Shown piece by piece: positions 11,442-22,029 of a stretch of 64,000 nucleotides of DNA. Made by a program: the position numbers and the translations under genes. The notes beneath the pieces were generated by a model, which did not search any database, had not been told where the DNA came from, and saw only the letters and a program-made list of their open reading frames with translations. Source of the DNA: Fistulifera solaris (lineage: Eukaryota > Bacillariophyta > Bacillariophyceae > Naviculales > Stauroneidaceae); NCBI GenBank assembly GCA_030295235.1, contig AP026135.1, positions 730,001 to 794,000 of the forward strand, given 5' to 3'. Position 1 is the stretch's first letter; every line of letters starts with the position of its first letter.

Positions 11442-12948
11442 TCAGTAGCTCAGTCGCTGTTTGAGCGACTGCTTTTGAGGATTATTGAACAACGAGTCAT
11501 CCGAAAACTCGCTACTGCAATCACTCTCACTATTGCTGTATTCTGAGAAGTAAGAGAAATCGCTTCTCGAAAACACAATACTGCAGTCATCGATGAACCC
11601 TTTCATCGAACGCGGCTTTGAAGGAGAAGGGTTGGACTCTAACTTCTCGGAAGCAAAGCTGTGTGAAGGGTTTGTAACGCTGATACGATGACGCTGAGAT
11701 CGCGACTTTCTCCCTGCCTTAATCGAGGCTACTTTTCCAGGAAGCTCAAGCGCAGACGCCGCTGAATTCTTTGTGCTCACAGTAGGGAGGGTTTCAATGG
11801 AAGCAGCAGGCTCACGTTTCAAGCTTGAGTCCGAGGTTTTCTGTTGCTCAGTCGCGGGTTTTGCACAGCTGCTCCAGTCTTTGTCAATCGGTTCTGCAAG
11901 AATGACTCCCTTACTTTTCTTTCTGCGGTAACCAAATTTCAGCTTTGACCAAGATTTCTTCAGCATTCGTACAGGCTTTAAAATGAAAGACTTCGAGTTA
12001 GTGCTGGTCAGAGAAGGACTGACAGAGAAAGTCCTCGAAGCGCTCCTGACGAGGCTGTTGTCTGGCGCCGTGATTTCTTTTGTCTTTTCAAAGTCCTCAA
12101 GAGTTAGCTCCACGTTCGACTGATATACTGTGTGTGTATCCCCATCGGACACAACGTTTATAATCGCTCTCTCCATATTCATCTCCTCATCCAGGGGGCG
12201 ATGCGTCAGTATTTCCTTCTCCATTTCGAATTCTAATGAAGATGGAACTTGACTAGCCGCTTTTGGATGCTTTACGTTCGACAAGCGAGTTGTTGGTAAC
12301 CCCGCGGAAAGAGCAAACATTGAACTTTCTTCTCTATGTTGTGTTTTATGAAGATTGGAGTTCACAAGAAGGGCTCGTCCACTTGTTTTATCGCCGGCCA
12401 TCTTTTCGGTATATATAAGTCCAGCGAAGACATCTTCCGAAGAAGCTGAGCTAGCCAATGTGATCCCCTTCCGGCGGTGTTTTTTCACGGAAGGAATCGC
12501 GCTCGGGGATCGGACTTGATTTACCATCATTATCTTCCCGTCGGTCTTTAGTTGAGGGGTCTTTGATCAGGGTATAAGGGTTATTCTCCGCCACAGACAA
12601 GAAGTCCTCTAAGGATTGCAGTGAGTCATTCTTTTGAAGATCGTAAGGAAGGACGCTATCTGTTGTATTTGCGGCACAGGGCCTTGCTACGAACTGGAGA
12701 AAGCCGTTGTTTGCTTTCCATGAGGTAATACCTCCGTATCGATTTGCCTCGGGTTCCATACGTCGCGACTGCTGATTGGAAGTTAACAATTCAGCCTTTT
12801 CAGGATTTCCAGGAGGCATGCAAGTGAATTGTCCATTTGAATCGGAGGTGCGCCCCCGAACCAAAAGCGCTTCATCGAACGGAATGGACACTGGTGAAAC
12901 GAAACGGGATGGGTCTCTGTATCGATTGGCACCCCTTGATACCGACAT
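11442..12948 (-). CDS. Hypothetical disordered, Ser-rich protein
   Basis: About 500 residues with no recognised domain. The composition is Ser, Lys and Glu rich with few hydrophobic stretches, suggesting long disordered regions. A basic patch (VRMLKKSWSKLKFGYRRKK) sits in the middle and an acidic Ser-rich run (EYSNSESDCSSEFSDD) near the C-terminus. The frame shifts once, in a run of six T at 12480-12485 (plus-strand reading) where five would join RDSFREK to HRRKGITLA. No signal peptide or membrane segment. Could be a nuclear or scaffold protein, but nothing in the sequence decides this. Confidence 0.55.
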
Positions 12949-13399
12949 TTTGTTTCTCGACTAGTTGGTGGCCTGATGGACTTTTCTTTGCTTGCTTTGC
13001 TGTTGGTGTTCTTGTTGACGGCATTCTATCACAAGTTCCAAAAAGTGGCGATTATTTCGAGCAATCATTGAGCGCACGCCTTCTTGTCAACGGAACTTGG
13101 AAATATTTTTACTTAGTACTTTCTTCTAGCATTTTATTGATTGAAACAACCTTTGAGTGTGCTTGTTAAGTAAGTCGATCGCCAGTCTTCGTTCGTGTGA
13201 AAGCGTGACTAAAACAAAACGGCGGGTACCGGTACGGTACCTGGTACCGTGCACCTGGTAATCCGAATACATCGTTGTGATGTTGACATTGCGACACACT
13301 GACGACCATGGTTAATCGTTATACGAGCAGATGTCACCTTAGGCATATCAATGAGCCACGATAGACTGTGTTCATGCTTGAATCTTTCAGTCGAGAATA
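12949..13399. other. Divergent intergenic region
   Basis: Lies between the start of the minus-strand disordered-protein gene (12948) and the start of the plus-strand LRAT-domain gene (13400), so it should contain both promoters. It carries the GGTACC-rich cluster listed separately. No supported gene. Confidence 0.5.
13225..13260. promoter_or_regulatory. GGTACC/ACCGGTAC cluster upstream of LRAT gene
   Basis: A dense set of overlapping palindromic words, GGGTACCGGTACGGTACCTG then GTACCGTGCACCTGGTA, about 140-175 bases before the ATG at 13400. Similar ACCGGTAC or CCTGGTAC words occur upstream of the genes at 20436, 23254, 41174 and 62828. A regulatory role is only inferred. Confidence 0.3.
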
Positions 13400-14611
13400 A
13401 TGAATAGAGATTTGTTTGGGGAGCAGCAGGAACTACTTGAAGTACATGATGAGGATGAAGGCTGCACACCGCAAAATTCAACTTCGTTCGTGGAACAAAT
13501 GGAGGCTTTAGACTTGTCAGCAATTTCTGCTCATTCAATTACATCTCATGAAGAGAAGAAGTTCCATACTAATCAGCACGCAAACCTGACAATTGGCACA
13601 GATTTACATATCGATGCATCCCCCAACAATACTGAAAGAGCTACTTCAAGCAAGTCTCCCGAAGATACGCCGGAACCCATCGCAACAGCAAACTCGATAT
13701 CCCCGGCAGAAGCGACATTAATAAAAGAATTCCCCACAAAATCCTTGTCAATTCCTCCACTGCAAATGGGAGATCACGTGTATCGACGATGTACTTTTGC
13801 CTTGATTCCGTTTCAGCACCATGCTATTGTTTTGGATATTTGGAAGATTCCGGAAGAAGATGGAGATGAATGCGTTTGGATGATAAAAGTGTTTGATTTT
13901 TCTCGGCATCCTGAAGATGTGCAAGCCATACCGCCTGACTCTCCGCGCGTTATTCTTTCGTCGCCTCAAAAGAAACGAAAGGACGGCTTGCGGGTGTACG
14001 AGTCCCCCGCACAGCACTGGCAAAAAGTCATTTACGGAGCACCAGTACAGCGCCACTTGTTCTCATCCAGCGGTACCTGCACGGCAGCAAAATCGGATGC
14101 GCCTGGATTGATCCGAGCACGTGTACAGTTCCTGATAGAACACGCAACCGATGAAATAGTCGATGCGAGCCACGAAGGTTCACCAACAGCGCTTCTTCCA
14201 GAGTATGCTTGGTTTTATGCAAACAGTGAATGTGTTGCAGTTTGGTGTAAGACAGGAACGTGGGCTACGATGCAAGCGGTTTCATGGTTGACATGGACGG
14301 CGCTAGGGCAGATAAAGAGTGCTGCTACGATAGCCGGAGTGGCTGCTGCCACGCAGGTTGCCGTTCCCGCTGCTGGTTTGTGGGGTTGGCTTGGTTATAC
14401 AGCACAGGCGTCCTTACTCACAGTTCAGCCGGCTTTAGCACCAGCTATTGCCGCGTACGGGGCAGTGACAGTAGCCGTCCCTGCTGTATGGTGGCATCGA
14501 GCTCGTAATCAGTGGCAAAGCATAACCGTTCGATTAAATGAGGCATTTTGGAAAGCTGCGATAGATGATCCCGACCTATTTGCTGATGGAATGACGCTCT
14601 GGAGTGAATAG
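13400..14611 (+). CDS. LRAT-domain (NlpC/P60-type) protein with membrane-associating C-terminus
   Basis: 403 residues, intact frame. Residues 1-115 are polar and probably disordered. From about residue 120 an LRAT-like domain is visible: GDHVYRR at its start, the HHAIVLD strand carrying the catalytic His, and NSECVAVWCKTG carrying the nucleophilic Cys. LRAT-family enzymes are thiol acyltransferases or phospholipases that use phospholipid acyl chains. After the Cys there is a long Ala/Val/Gly-rich hydrophobic region (about 295-365), as expected for membrane association. The gene converges on the truncated hemoglobin gene (64 bases between stops). The acyl donor and acceptor are unknown. Confidence 0.75.
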   Translation: MNRDLFGEQQELLEVHDEDEGCTPQNSTSFVEQMEALDLSAISAHSITSHEEKKFHTNQHANLTIGTDLHIDASPNNTERATSSKSPEDTPEPIATANSISPAEATLIKEFPTKSLSIPPLQMGDHVYRRCTFALIPFQHHAIVLDIWKIPEEDGDECVWMIKVFDFSRHPEDVQAIPPDSPRVILSSPQKKRKDGLRVYESPAQHWQKVIYGAPVQRHLFSSSGTCTAAKSDAPGLIRARVQFLIEHATDEIVDASHEGSPTALLPEYAWFYANSECVAVWCKTGTWATMQAVSWLTWTALGQIKSAATIAGVAAATQVAVPAAGLWGWLGYTAQASLLTVQPALAPAIAAYGAVTVAVPAVWWHRARNQWQSITVRLNEAFWKAAIDDPDLFADGMTLWSE

Positions 14612-14675
14612 AAGGTTTCTTGAGTTTGTAATATAGTGTTTTAAAGCTTGGAAAGCAATTGTAGAATACATGTTA

Positions 14676-15224
14676 TTACCAAACTCGGCCGGGATCGACT
14701 GATGTTCCTCCACTCAACTGATCGGAGCGCATATATTCACTAGCTACTACAATATAATGTGCTGTATATCGAAAATAGCACCGCAGAGCGTGTTTCACTT
14801 GTTTGTTATCTCGCTGACTTGACGGCTGCAAAAGTGGATGATCGTCAAGCGCGGCTTCCATGTGATGAATCCATCGCGCGGCGGCACGGTGTCCTATAGC
14901 ATAGTTTGCATGACGTCCCACCAGTCGAGTGTGTTTTTGCCCTTTTGCTTGTCGGTATAGGTCCGGTCCTCCGAACGTTTGAACGAAAAATCGATATTGA
15001 TTGTTAATGGCTTCTTCTTTTGTGCTACTAGCAAAAATGCTTTTGAACCAGGGTGCCGCGGTATCAGTAAAGACTCGATCGTAAAAGAGTTTCGATAACA
15101 GCATCCATCCTTCGGTTCCCCAGCGCTCGTACATGTTTGGTGACAATTCTAACGCGAGCGTCGATTCTGTATACGAAATGCCGGAAGCATCTTGTGTGAG
15201 TTCTTGTAGCTCATATTTGCTCAT
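14676..15224 (-). CDS. Truncated (2-on-2) hemoglobin, group II-like
   Basis: 182 residues, single exon, intact. The globin fold reads LSKLFYDRVFTD (helix B with the B10 aromatic), YRFFVQTFGGPDLY (CD/E region), VGRHANYAIG with the proximal heme His, and AARWIHHMEAAL with the Trp in helix G that marks group II and III truncated globins. Such proteins bind O2 or NO and are linked to NO detoxification or redox sensing. There is an N-terminal extension of about 35 residues and a C-terminal extension of about 35. No targeting peptide is visible, so it is probably cytosolic. Confidence 0.85.
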   Translation of the reverse strand: MSKYELQELTQDASGISYTESTLALELSPNMYERWGTEGWMLLSKLFYDRVFTDTAAPWFKSIFASSTKEEAINNQYRFFVQTFGGPDLYRQAKGQKHTRLVGRHANYAIGHRAAARWIHHMEAALDDHPLLQPSSQRDNKQVKHALRCYFRYTAHYIVVASEYMRSDQLSGGTSVDPGRVW

Positions 15225-15920
15225 TTTCTCACTTTGCGCAGCCCCTCTAACTAAACGGTTACCTCGCCGTGAAGTAATTTATACATAAATTTAATTGTAA
15301 TCATTGAGCATCATTTCATCTTCATCTCCACAATGAAGGAACTTCAAGCCGAATGCAATGGGTTGGAAGTTTTGCAATGGAATTGCAAACTACCGGTACT
15401 TTTGGGACGAAAACTTTTGTTGAATGCACGTTCCAAATATTTGTCGCACAGTGATAAAATAATTTTTTAAACAAACACTCCGTTTTCCTAATATTTATTC
15501 CTAATTTCCTAAAGTCAGAATGTAATTTTGACATTTGACTGAATTTTCCCATTTTGCGTTTCATTTTGTCACATATATTCCAATCTGGCACAAATAATTC
15601 GTTTTTGAAATTGAAAATTGAAATGATGAATTAAAGTGAATTGTCGGTATAGTATTGTTTTACTATCATTTTGGATGTACAGCAAGACTAGATAATAAGA
15701 CTCAAGACGTTTCAAACAATCGCAAACAAAAAAAACGAACGAGGAAAAAAATAGGCGTTCTTGCACAGGTCGCTTCGTCCGCGATTCCCGGTGGATTACT
15801 TCAAATGAACGCTCTTGCATCTCAGCTGCACTCAGAAACTTCGTCTTTGCGATACAAGCGATAAGCTGATAAATCATTAGTAGCTATCTTGTCCCTTACT
15901 TGATAATACAACGCAGAGAA
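15225..15920. other. AT-rich divergent intergenic region
   Basis: Between the start of the hemoglobin gene (minus) and the coiled-coil protein gene (plus). It contains one copy of the dispersed repeat at 15490..15591. Short open frames here run through the repeat and are not supported as genes. Confidence 0.5.
15490..15591 (-). repeat. Dispersed repeat copy 1 (inverted relative to 25742)
   Basis: Its reverse complement begins GTGCCAGATTGGAATATATG and ends TTAGGAATAAATATT, matching 25742..25842 at roughly 90% or better by eye. Weaker similarity continues past the end (AGTGTTTGT). The word GTCGCAC sits beside both copies, suggesting an element with short terminal inverted repeats. A non-autonomous DNA transposon remnant is the likeliest reading. 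Confidence 0.65.
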
Positions 15921-17553
15921 ATGACGTCGGCAGTACCGCGACGATCGGAATGGACGCCCATGTCGAGGCACAGTCGCCAGGCGACGTTGTCATTGCTTCA
16001 ACGCAGAAAATCTGCAATGACAGGATCGCATCCGAATGCATCAAAGCTACGGCAGTCTCAGACACTACAGGCTCCTCCTACCCATCATGTATCCTTCAAA
16101 TTACAATCACAGGTCGAAATGTCACAGCTTTCCCTCGATTCATCCTTGCAGACATCGCGCGCCTCAAAGCTTCACTATGATCCTCGCCACGACACGATGT
16201 TGCAGGAGAATTTGTCGGAAAAGCGAAGTAATACACATGAAAATGCTCGTAATCAACCAGATTGTCAGGTCTCCTCCGTCGATTCGAATGCGCGTCGAAG
16301 TATCCCGTTGGTCCCTTCTGGTCAACACTCGACTTTGACATCTGCTTCCCATACTGTATTGGCAACTCCCAAAAGTACAGTGCGCCACGGACGTAATGCG
16401 CTTCAGCGAGCAAAGCAGCAAGTGATGCAGACTCCTTTCAAGCCGACTACAACAGTCAATCGCCAAGAAACTTTCAGTGGCATTTCCTTGCAGAAATCGG
16501 TCGGTGGAACTTCATCTTTCTCCGGTAGCCTCTTTCATAACAACCAGCCCCTTGGACAGCGCAGTTTGTCGAACACCGCGAGGAAACCCTCCAGCGCATC
16601 CTTGGGTACGCGATCGGTGGTGACATTGGAGCCCGAGCAATTTGCTGCAACGAAGGCGTCACTAAAAATCGAGTTTCAACGCTTTGTGGATGAGAAAGAG
16701 GCTTTCTTGAAGCAAAAGAACAGGAGATGCTAGAGGTATTAACTGGTCGAGCAAGAGACCTCGCGAAGAGTCTTGCTACGACGAGCGAGCAATGCAAATC
16801 GGATATCATCGCCAAAGCGAAAGAAAACTACTCTGATCCCAGTCTTCAAACCGAATACCTGAAACTGCATCAATCGAGCATGAAAGAAGCCCAAAAGATG
16901 ATCCGGATGAGTGCGGACCGTGTCAGAAAGGAAGCGATCGAGAAAATTCAAGGCGAGCATTCCACCATTTTCCGTTCGCTTGAGATGGAAAAGAACCATC
17001 TTCTGGCCGTTGGTAAAGATATCATTGCGCAAGTTCGTCAAGCCAAGGACATGGCATTGACTTCGATCACCAATTTTCAAGCTGGTGCACTCCGTTCGCT
17101 TAATGGATACTTAAAATGTAGTGCTACAGGAAGCAAAGTTGCCCAAATGGCTCAGGGCGACTTTGCATTGAACTTCATGACTCCGCGCAAGAAACGTTCA
17201 CCGACTTCAAAGCGATTGCCATCGAAAAAAGTTCAATATCAAGAGTTTCAAAGCTGTAGCACTAGCCTCGGATCTGCGACGGAGAATAGCATGTGTCAAG
17301 ATCCCATGAAAAGAAACGACACGTGAATGTTTCCAAGTCTAAGAACCATCGAAAGAATTCGTCAGCATTTGAAACTGCTGATGCATCTGATGGAATGACA
17401 GCGTGCAGTCTATCAGAACCCCAATGCTCTCCCTTCAAGTTTGTCAGTCCTTCGTCGACTGACGTGAAGAAAAGTGGTACCAGTTGTGTCAAGTCGCAAG
17501 CAGAAGCGTCCGTCGCGGCACTCTCACGGTCGATCAAAACGAGCCCGACTTAA
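15921..17553 (+). CDS. Hypothetical coiled-coil protein
   Basis: About 543 residues. The N-terminal half is Ser/Thr/Gln rich and probably disordered, with many S/T-P and basic sites. From about residue 240 to 390 the sequence is strongly helical and charged (EFQRFVDEKEAFLKQK, then YLKLHQSSMKEAQKM), typical of a coiled coil. A basic C-terminal tail follows. Two frame changes occur, at an AAAA run (16714-16717) and a CCC run (17303-17305); one extra base in each makes a continuous protein. No membrane segment or known domain; a cytoskeletal or nuclear structural role would fit but is not shown. Confidence 0.6.
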
Positions 17554-18447
17554 TACATCTGGCATGCACAATCTAGACTTCAAAGACGACGTCTCATTTT
17601 CTTTTAGAGGCATGTGATCGAGGAGTTGTTGACTGACGAGAACGAGTTGAGTTTGTAATTCAAAGACGTATTCTCTATAATGCTGGTCTGTTTCCTTGCT
17701 TATAAAGTGGCTCTTTATCGATACAACGAAAACCAGTAACTGTTAGTTTCACGTGAATCTTCGTATATTGTTTTAGAATATTGTGTATAGCTGTATCTCA
17801 AAAGCATGATGAGGGAACTTTTTCAACAGTCGGTAGCAATTGCAGTTGGCCTAACCTTACGGTTCCAGTTTTACCAGGAAGGTTTCGGATTTGGTGTTCA
17901 GCAACAGTAACCGACGAAATGTTTGACTCGAAACAATATCAGTAGGATATTTCAAAGATCCTTCCAAACCGAAAGTCTTCTGACGTCCTCCACTATTTGT
18001 TGACCTAGTTGTAGCTTCACCAAAGAAGGAAAGTTGCGGTCTGATTGCCACAATCATTAAAACAACCACCGAGGGTAACAATCGACATCGTTGTTCATTT
18101 CACTTTTGTAAAAGCTGTGCGCAGCTGACGAGAGCAGAAAAATGGGTTCGCGGTTGTCCTTTTCCGGATTGATGATGAATGATGATTCTTCTTCACTTCG
18201 GCATCACCAGTACATTTGGCTCGTTAGTAAAGCATTTTGTACGTTGCCCAGTCTCACATCTTGTTTGTCTCTTAGACAAAACAATCTTGAGAGTGCCGAG
18301 TGGTACATTTGAGCTAAGTACAAACACGGAGAAGAAGTCGATTGAAAAATCTGGCGATCTCATTTTGCGATGGAATTCGCAAGATCGCCAGTCGCCGTTG
18401 TTAAAGCAGAACAACATAACAGACACACCTGGAAAAGGTAAATCACA
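17554..18447. other. Intergenic, no gene supported
   Basis: About 890 bases. A minus-strand open frame (17857..18081) with a hydrophobic start was considered, but its frame begins at a TTG and it has no recognised domain. Presumably 3' and 5' flanks. Confidence 0.4.
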
Positions 18448-19643
18448 ATGGGGAGAGCTCCGACTGTATCTGGTAGCGTGGTAGTCGTCGCGAAATGCCC
18501 AATTCCCGGAAGGAGCAAGACCCGTCTCATTCCACTTACCGGTGTCGATGGTTCTGCCCAACTTGCAACTGCTATGCTGGCGGATGTTTTGACGGCCTTA
18601 ACGCAAGCGGAGACAGAGAAGAACTTTGATCGTATTTTGCTTTACGCTCCCCCCTACCGATGTTGGGAAGCTAACAATGGAAAATTTGTTAGATCGTTTT
18701 GGTATTCCCCGACAACGAACAGATGAGAACGAGGCCAGTGAAGTCATGAGCACGAAGACCTACAAAAGTTCGAAAAGTGATAGAAAACATACGAAATCAT
18801 GGAACCCCGATGCCTGGACTCTATTGCCTATGTCTAATGAAAAAATCAACAGCGAAGGAGATCCTATTGACCACTCATCTTCGAAGCCTCTGAACCTTAA
18901 AAGTTCATACTTGAGTGATATCCTTGAAAATGCTTTACATCGAGTTCGACTAAGACTTCGAAAACTAAAAAGCGATGGTCCAGTCATATTTGTCGGCATG
19001 GACTCTCCTGATATCCCCCTCGATGAACTCGCGTATGCGCTAGAAGATTGCAAACGCGCGCGGGTATGTCCTTCTGCCGATGGAGGCTATGGCCTCTTGT
19101 CGGTTCCTTATCATGCACCTGCTGATCGGATTTTTGCGGGAGTAAGGTGGTCTGATCCCTTGACTTTGGCGTCGCAACTGAAAGCTCTGACAGATGAGGA
19201 CGTTCGCGTGACCGTAGGGAGAGTTATGTATGATGTCGATGAACCAGATGATGTGATACAGCTCGTAGAACGCTTACAAAAAAAGTGAGCGTCGTTTGGA
19301 TGGAAATGAAGAGGATCAACAAGATAACCTGGTGAAAGCTCCTCCAAAGACAGTGCGACAGGAAAGAACAACCGGGTCATGTAATTTTACGATACAAACA
19401 TTGCAAGAGTTAAAGTTATGGGGACCTGATGGGAAGCTGCGAGGGCTAAACAAAGAGAGCCACGTAGATGACGACGACGGAACAATAGCAAAGCAAGCCA
19501 CTCTTTCGACAAGTTTCAGCACGCATGACCATGTAGAAGACTATGGGGAGGAAGTGCTGATCCACAGTTACACGTCTAGTGCTTATGAGGAGGGCTTTGT
19601 CCCGAGTCACGACATGGCGGGAAGTCATTCATACTCGCTGTAA
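18448..19643 (+). CDS. DUF2064 / TIGR04282-type glycosyltransferase-like protein
   Basis: The N-terminus SVVVVAKCPIPGRSKTRL is the family's nucleotide-sugar-binding start, with the signature PxPGxxKTRL. Later VIFVGMDSPDIPLDEL supplies the aspartates expected at the metal site, and SADGGYGLLSV matches the conserved GGYxL segment. Bacterial members are GT-A fold transferases of uncertain acceptor. A polar insertion of about 75 residues separates the two parts. One frame change lies at a CCCCCC run (18649-18654), where five C give a continuous chain. The domain ends at a TGA at 19286-19288; a run of seven A just before it (19278-19284) would, with one more A, continue in frame to 19643, adding about 118 polar residues. 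I annotate the longer form but cannot exclude that the protein ends at 19288. Confidence 0.7.
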
Positions 19644-19875
19644 GCAAATGATGTTAAACTGTTCCAGTTATCATATAATGCGTTTCTTGAGACGCTACTC
19701 TATGTGTTTTGACGATTAGATCCTTGCGACGTGTAATTCTATCCTGGAAGACCTGCTTCTTATTCTTGCTGTTCGCCTCCCAGAAAATCCTTACATTCAG
19801 TCTGAAATCATTACTGGTTCTAAGAAATGAACAATACACGTAGCTTGTAGCACGTTACCGATAGTTTGGACACTG

Positions 19876-20165
19876 AACCCACAGATTTTCTGTGTACATG
19901 AAAACATTACATGCCCAGATTTTGTGTTAACGTGAAACATCGGATCCCAATATTTTCTGTAAACGTCAAAAAGCCACACTTTTAGATTTTCTGTGGACGT
20001 GAAAACACCATTTGCCCAGATTTTTTGTGCACCCCAGATTTTCTGAGGATGTGGAAACACCACACTCCCAGATTTTCTAGGCAGGTGAAAAGCCACACTT
20101 CCAGAATTTCTGTGTACGTTTAAACCCCATTTCCCCAGATTTTCTGTGGATGTGAAGACACACAA
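19876..20165. repeat. Minisatellite, about 33-36 nt unit, about nine copies
   Basis: Units follow the consensus CCAGATTTTCTGTGGACGTG followed by AAAACACCA-type sequence. Copies are degenerate; one near 20023 is shortened to about half. Read on the minus strand the array stays open for 122 codons with a VxRKSGxVxF-like repeat, but the units are not all multiples of three, so I treat this as incidental. It lies about 270 bases upstream of the RING gene. Confidence 0.75.
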
Positions 20166-20435
20166 GCGATCCAGAAGTCCAGTAACCTTCTACTGTACTG
20201 TACCTGGTAGCAGGGTACGGCGATGACGACAGCAGAAAAGGTGCAGAAAAAGTGCGACAGTGAAAAAGCTTTTATTCTTCGCCCGCGTTTTGCGCGTAGT
20301 TTCTCCCTGTCAAAAAATGCGTTCTATTATACCGAGAACATTATTTTGGAGAATTCGCTTAAGTCATTATTATTAGTCTTATGATTCTAATATCTCGGTG
20401 CGGTCGAGAAACAAAACTTACACTTATTGAATAAC

Positions 20436-21390
20436 ATGCTTCAAGCTTTTACAATAGTTGTGCTCGTCTCCATCGAAGCCAAAATGTCGATGGCCGTCTC
20501 GCCAACTTTCCTGCGGAGTCTTGCGGAAGCTGAAAATTCAGACGAAGAGAGGGAACACGACACAGATCCTGTAGTATTTTGGAGCGTGAACGCCTTTATA
20601 TTAACCCTTTTGGTATCTGTATGCTCGTGGCTTTGGTGCTGCGGTGGGTACAAAGGTCTTACCCAAGTGCGGCAATCGGACTTGCGATATGCTCAGCGAC
20701 TACAACAACGAAATGCGGAACGAGAGGCTAGACGGCAGATGTCTCCCCAAGAACGACTGGCGGCAATTTCTCAGTCTTTGCGACGCAACCAAGTGCGGAT
20801 GGTAAGGTTCCACGGATATTGAATTATCGAGATGTGTAGTTTTTCTAACTTGTTTTGGACTTCGCCAGGTTGTGAAACAGGATGACCTGGTCGCAGAGGC
20901 AGATCATCATCACCAAAGAAATAGTGACGTTTTAATAAATGCGAATATGATTGCAGAAGGAAATGAGAGTAACGAAGAAGCGAGTATTGTTTTTGCCATC
21001 CCCGAGACGATGAAGCTAGATTCTGATTTCGCGCATGACCGTAGCGAAGAAAATGCAGCATGGGATATGACGACAGCATCCAATAAGTTTGGTAGCCTCA
21101 TTTTAAGAAATGTAAATGGTGAAGAAGCTGGACGAGTACCAAATCAATGTGCAATTTGCTTGGGAAATTACGGTGTCGACGATCCCGTTGTTTGGAGTAG
21201 CAATCCGGAATGCTCGCACGCTTTTCATGAGGACTGCCTGGTGGATTGGCTCGTACACTCGAAACAAGACGGAACACCCTGTCCTTGCTGTCGACAGTCT
21301 TTCACAGACCTTGTATCGTTTCGTAAGGAACGCATAGTTAGGTGGGCTCCTGATCGAGCGTTTGATCCGAGTGCTTTGAGGTTTCGGTAA
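20436..21390 (+). CDS. Membrane-anchored RING-H2 E3 ubiquitin ligase
   Basis: About 295 residues in two exons, 20436..20801 and 20869..21390, with a 67-nt intron (GTAAGG...CGCCAG) in phase 0. N-terminal signal or anchor (LQAFTIVVLVSIEAKM) is followed by an acidic segment and one transmembrane helix (SVNAFILTLLVSVCSWLWCC, about residues 48-68). The RING-H2 finger near the C-terminus shows CAIC, then CSHAFH with the two His ligands, then CPCC. Such proteins pass ubiquitin from an E2 to substrates at a membrane; E2 and substrate are unknown. Start taken at the first ATG (20436). Confidence 0.82.
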
Positions 21391-22029
21391 AACTTACGAG
21401 CTATCCCCGCTGCTTGAATTTTATATATTAACATGAAAGTAATATTGTGGTTATGACCTAAAGCTTGAATTAACGCTATCGAGCACTCTTAGAGCTTCTC
21501 TTGATGTGCCCTAATGCCGAAAGTCAAACCAATTAGCGTCAAAAAACATTGCTTCACAATTTGTCATGCAAATTTCTTGTGAATAAAGTATCCTAACCCA
21601 AAAATGTCGTAACATAGTCATGCGTTCGATTACCAGGTATAAGGACCAAGATAGGCGATAGGCCGTTGAACGAAGCGACATTTCTCCGATGAATTAATGA
21701 ATTTCCAATCTATTTGAAATTTATCATACACATTACAAATCTATTTTACAGCACAAGTGATAAGTGATAAAATGTTATATCAGTAATGATCAGTAATGAT
21801 CATACTCTAGCGAGAAAGCGTTTTGCAGGCTAACGGTAAAATGTCCCTCGACTAGTATTCGCACTGTCCGACTAAACGTTACTTCAGTCCCGAAGTGTCT
21901 GTCAGCCATACGGTTAAATCCAGTTACCTCTTACCTCTCTTTACTATTTTCGTGGACCGCAAGAAAATAACGAAATCGTTCGCGTCCACTTTACATCTCT
22001 TTGTAACTTGCTCAATAACCAAAATCGAA
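21391..22029. other. Intergenic, promoter side of RPL7
   Basis: AT-rich, with near-repeats AGTGATAAGTGATAAAATG and AGTAATGATCAGTAATGATC around 21758-21802. No gene supported. The open frame continuing upstream of the RPL7 ATG is probably leader sequence. Confidence 0.45.

Noticed and set aside
17857-18081. Minus-strand frame with hydrophobic start
   Set aside because: Begins at TTG, no recognised domain, no splice partner found.
19797-20165. 122-codon minus-strand frame with VxRKSGxVxF repeats
   Set aside because: It is a translation of the minisatellite; unit length is not a constant multiple of three.
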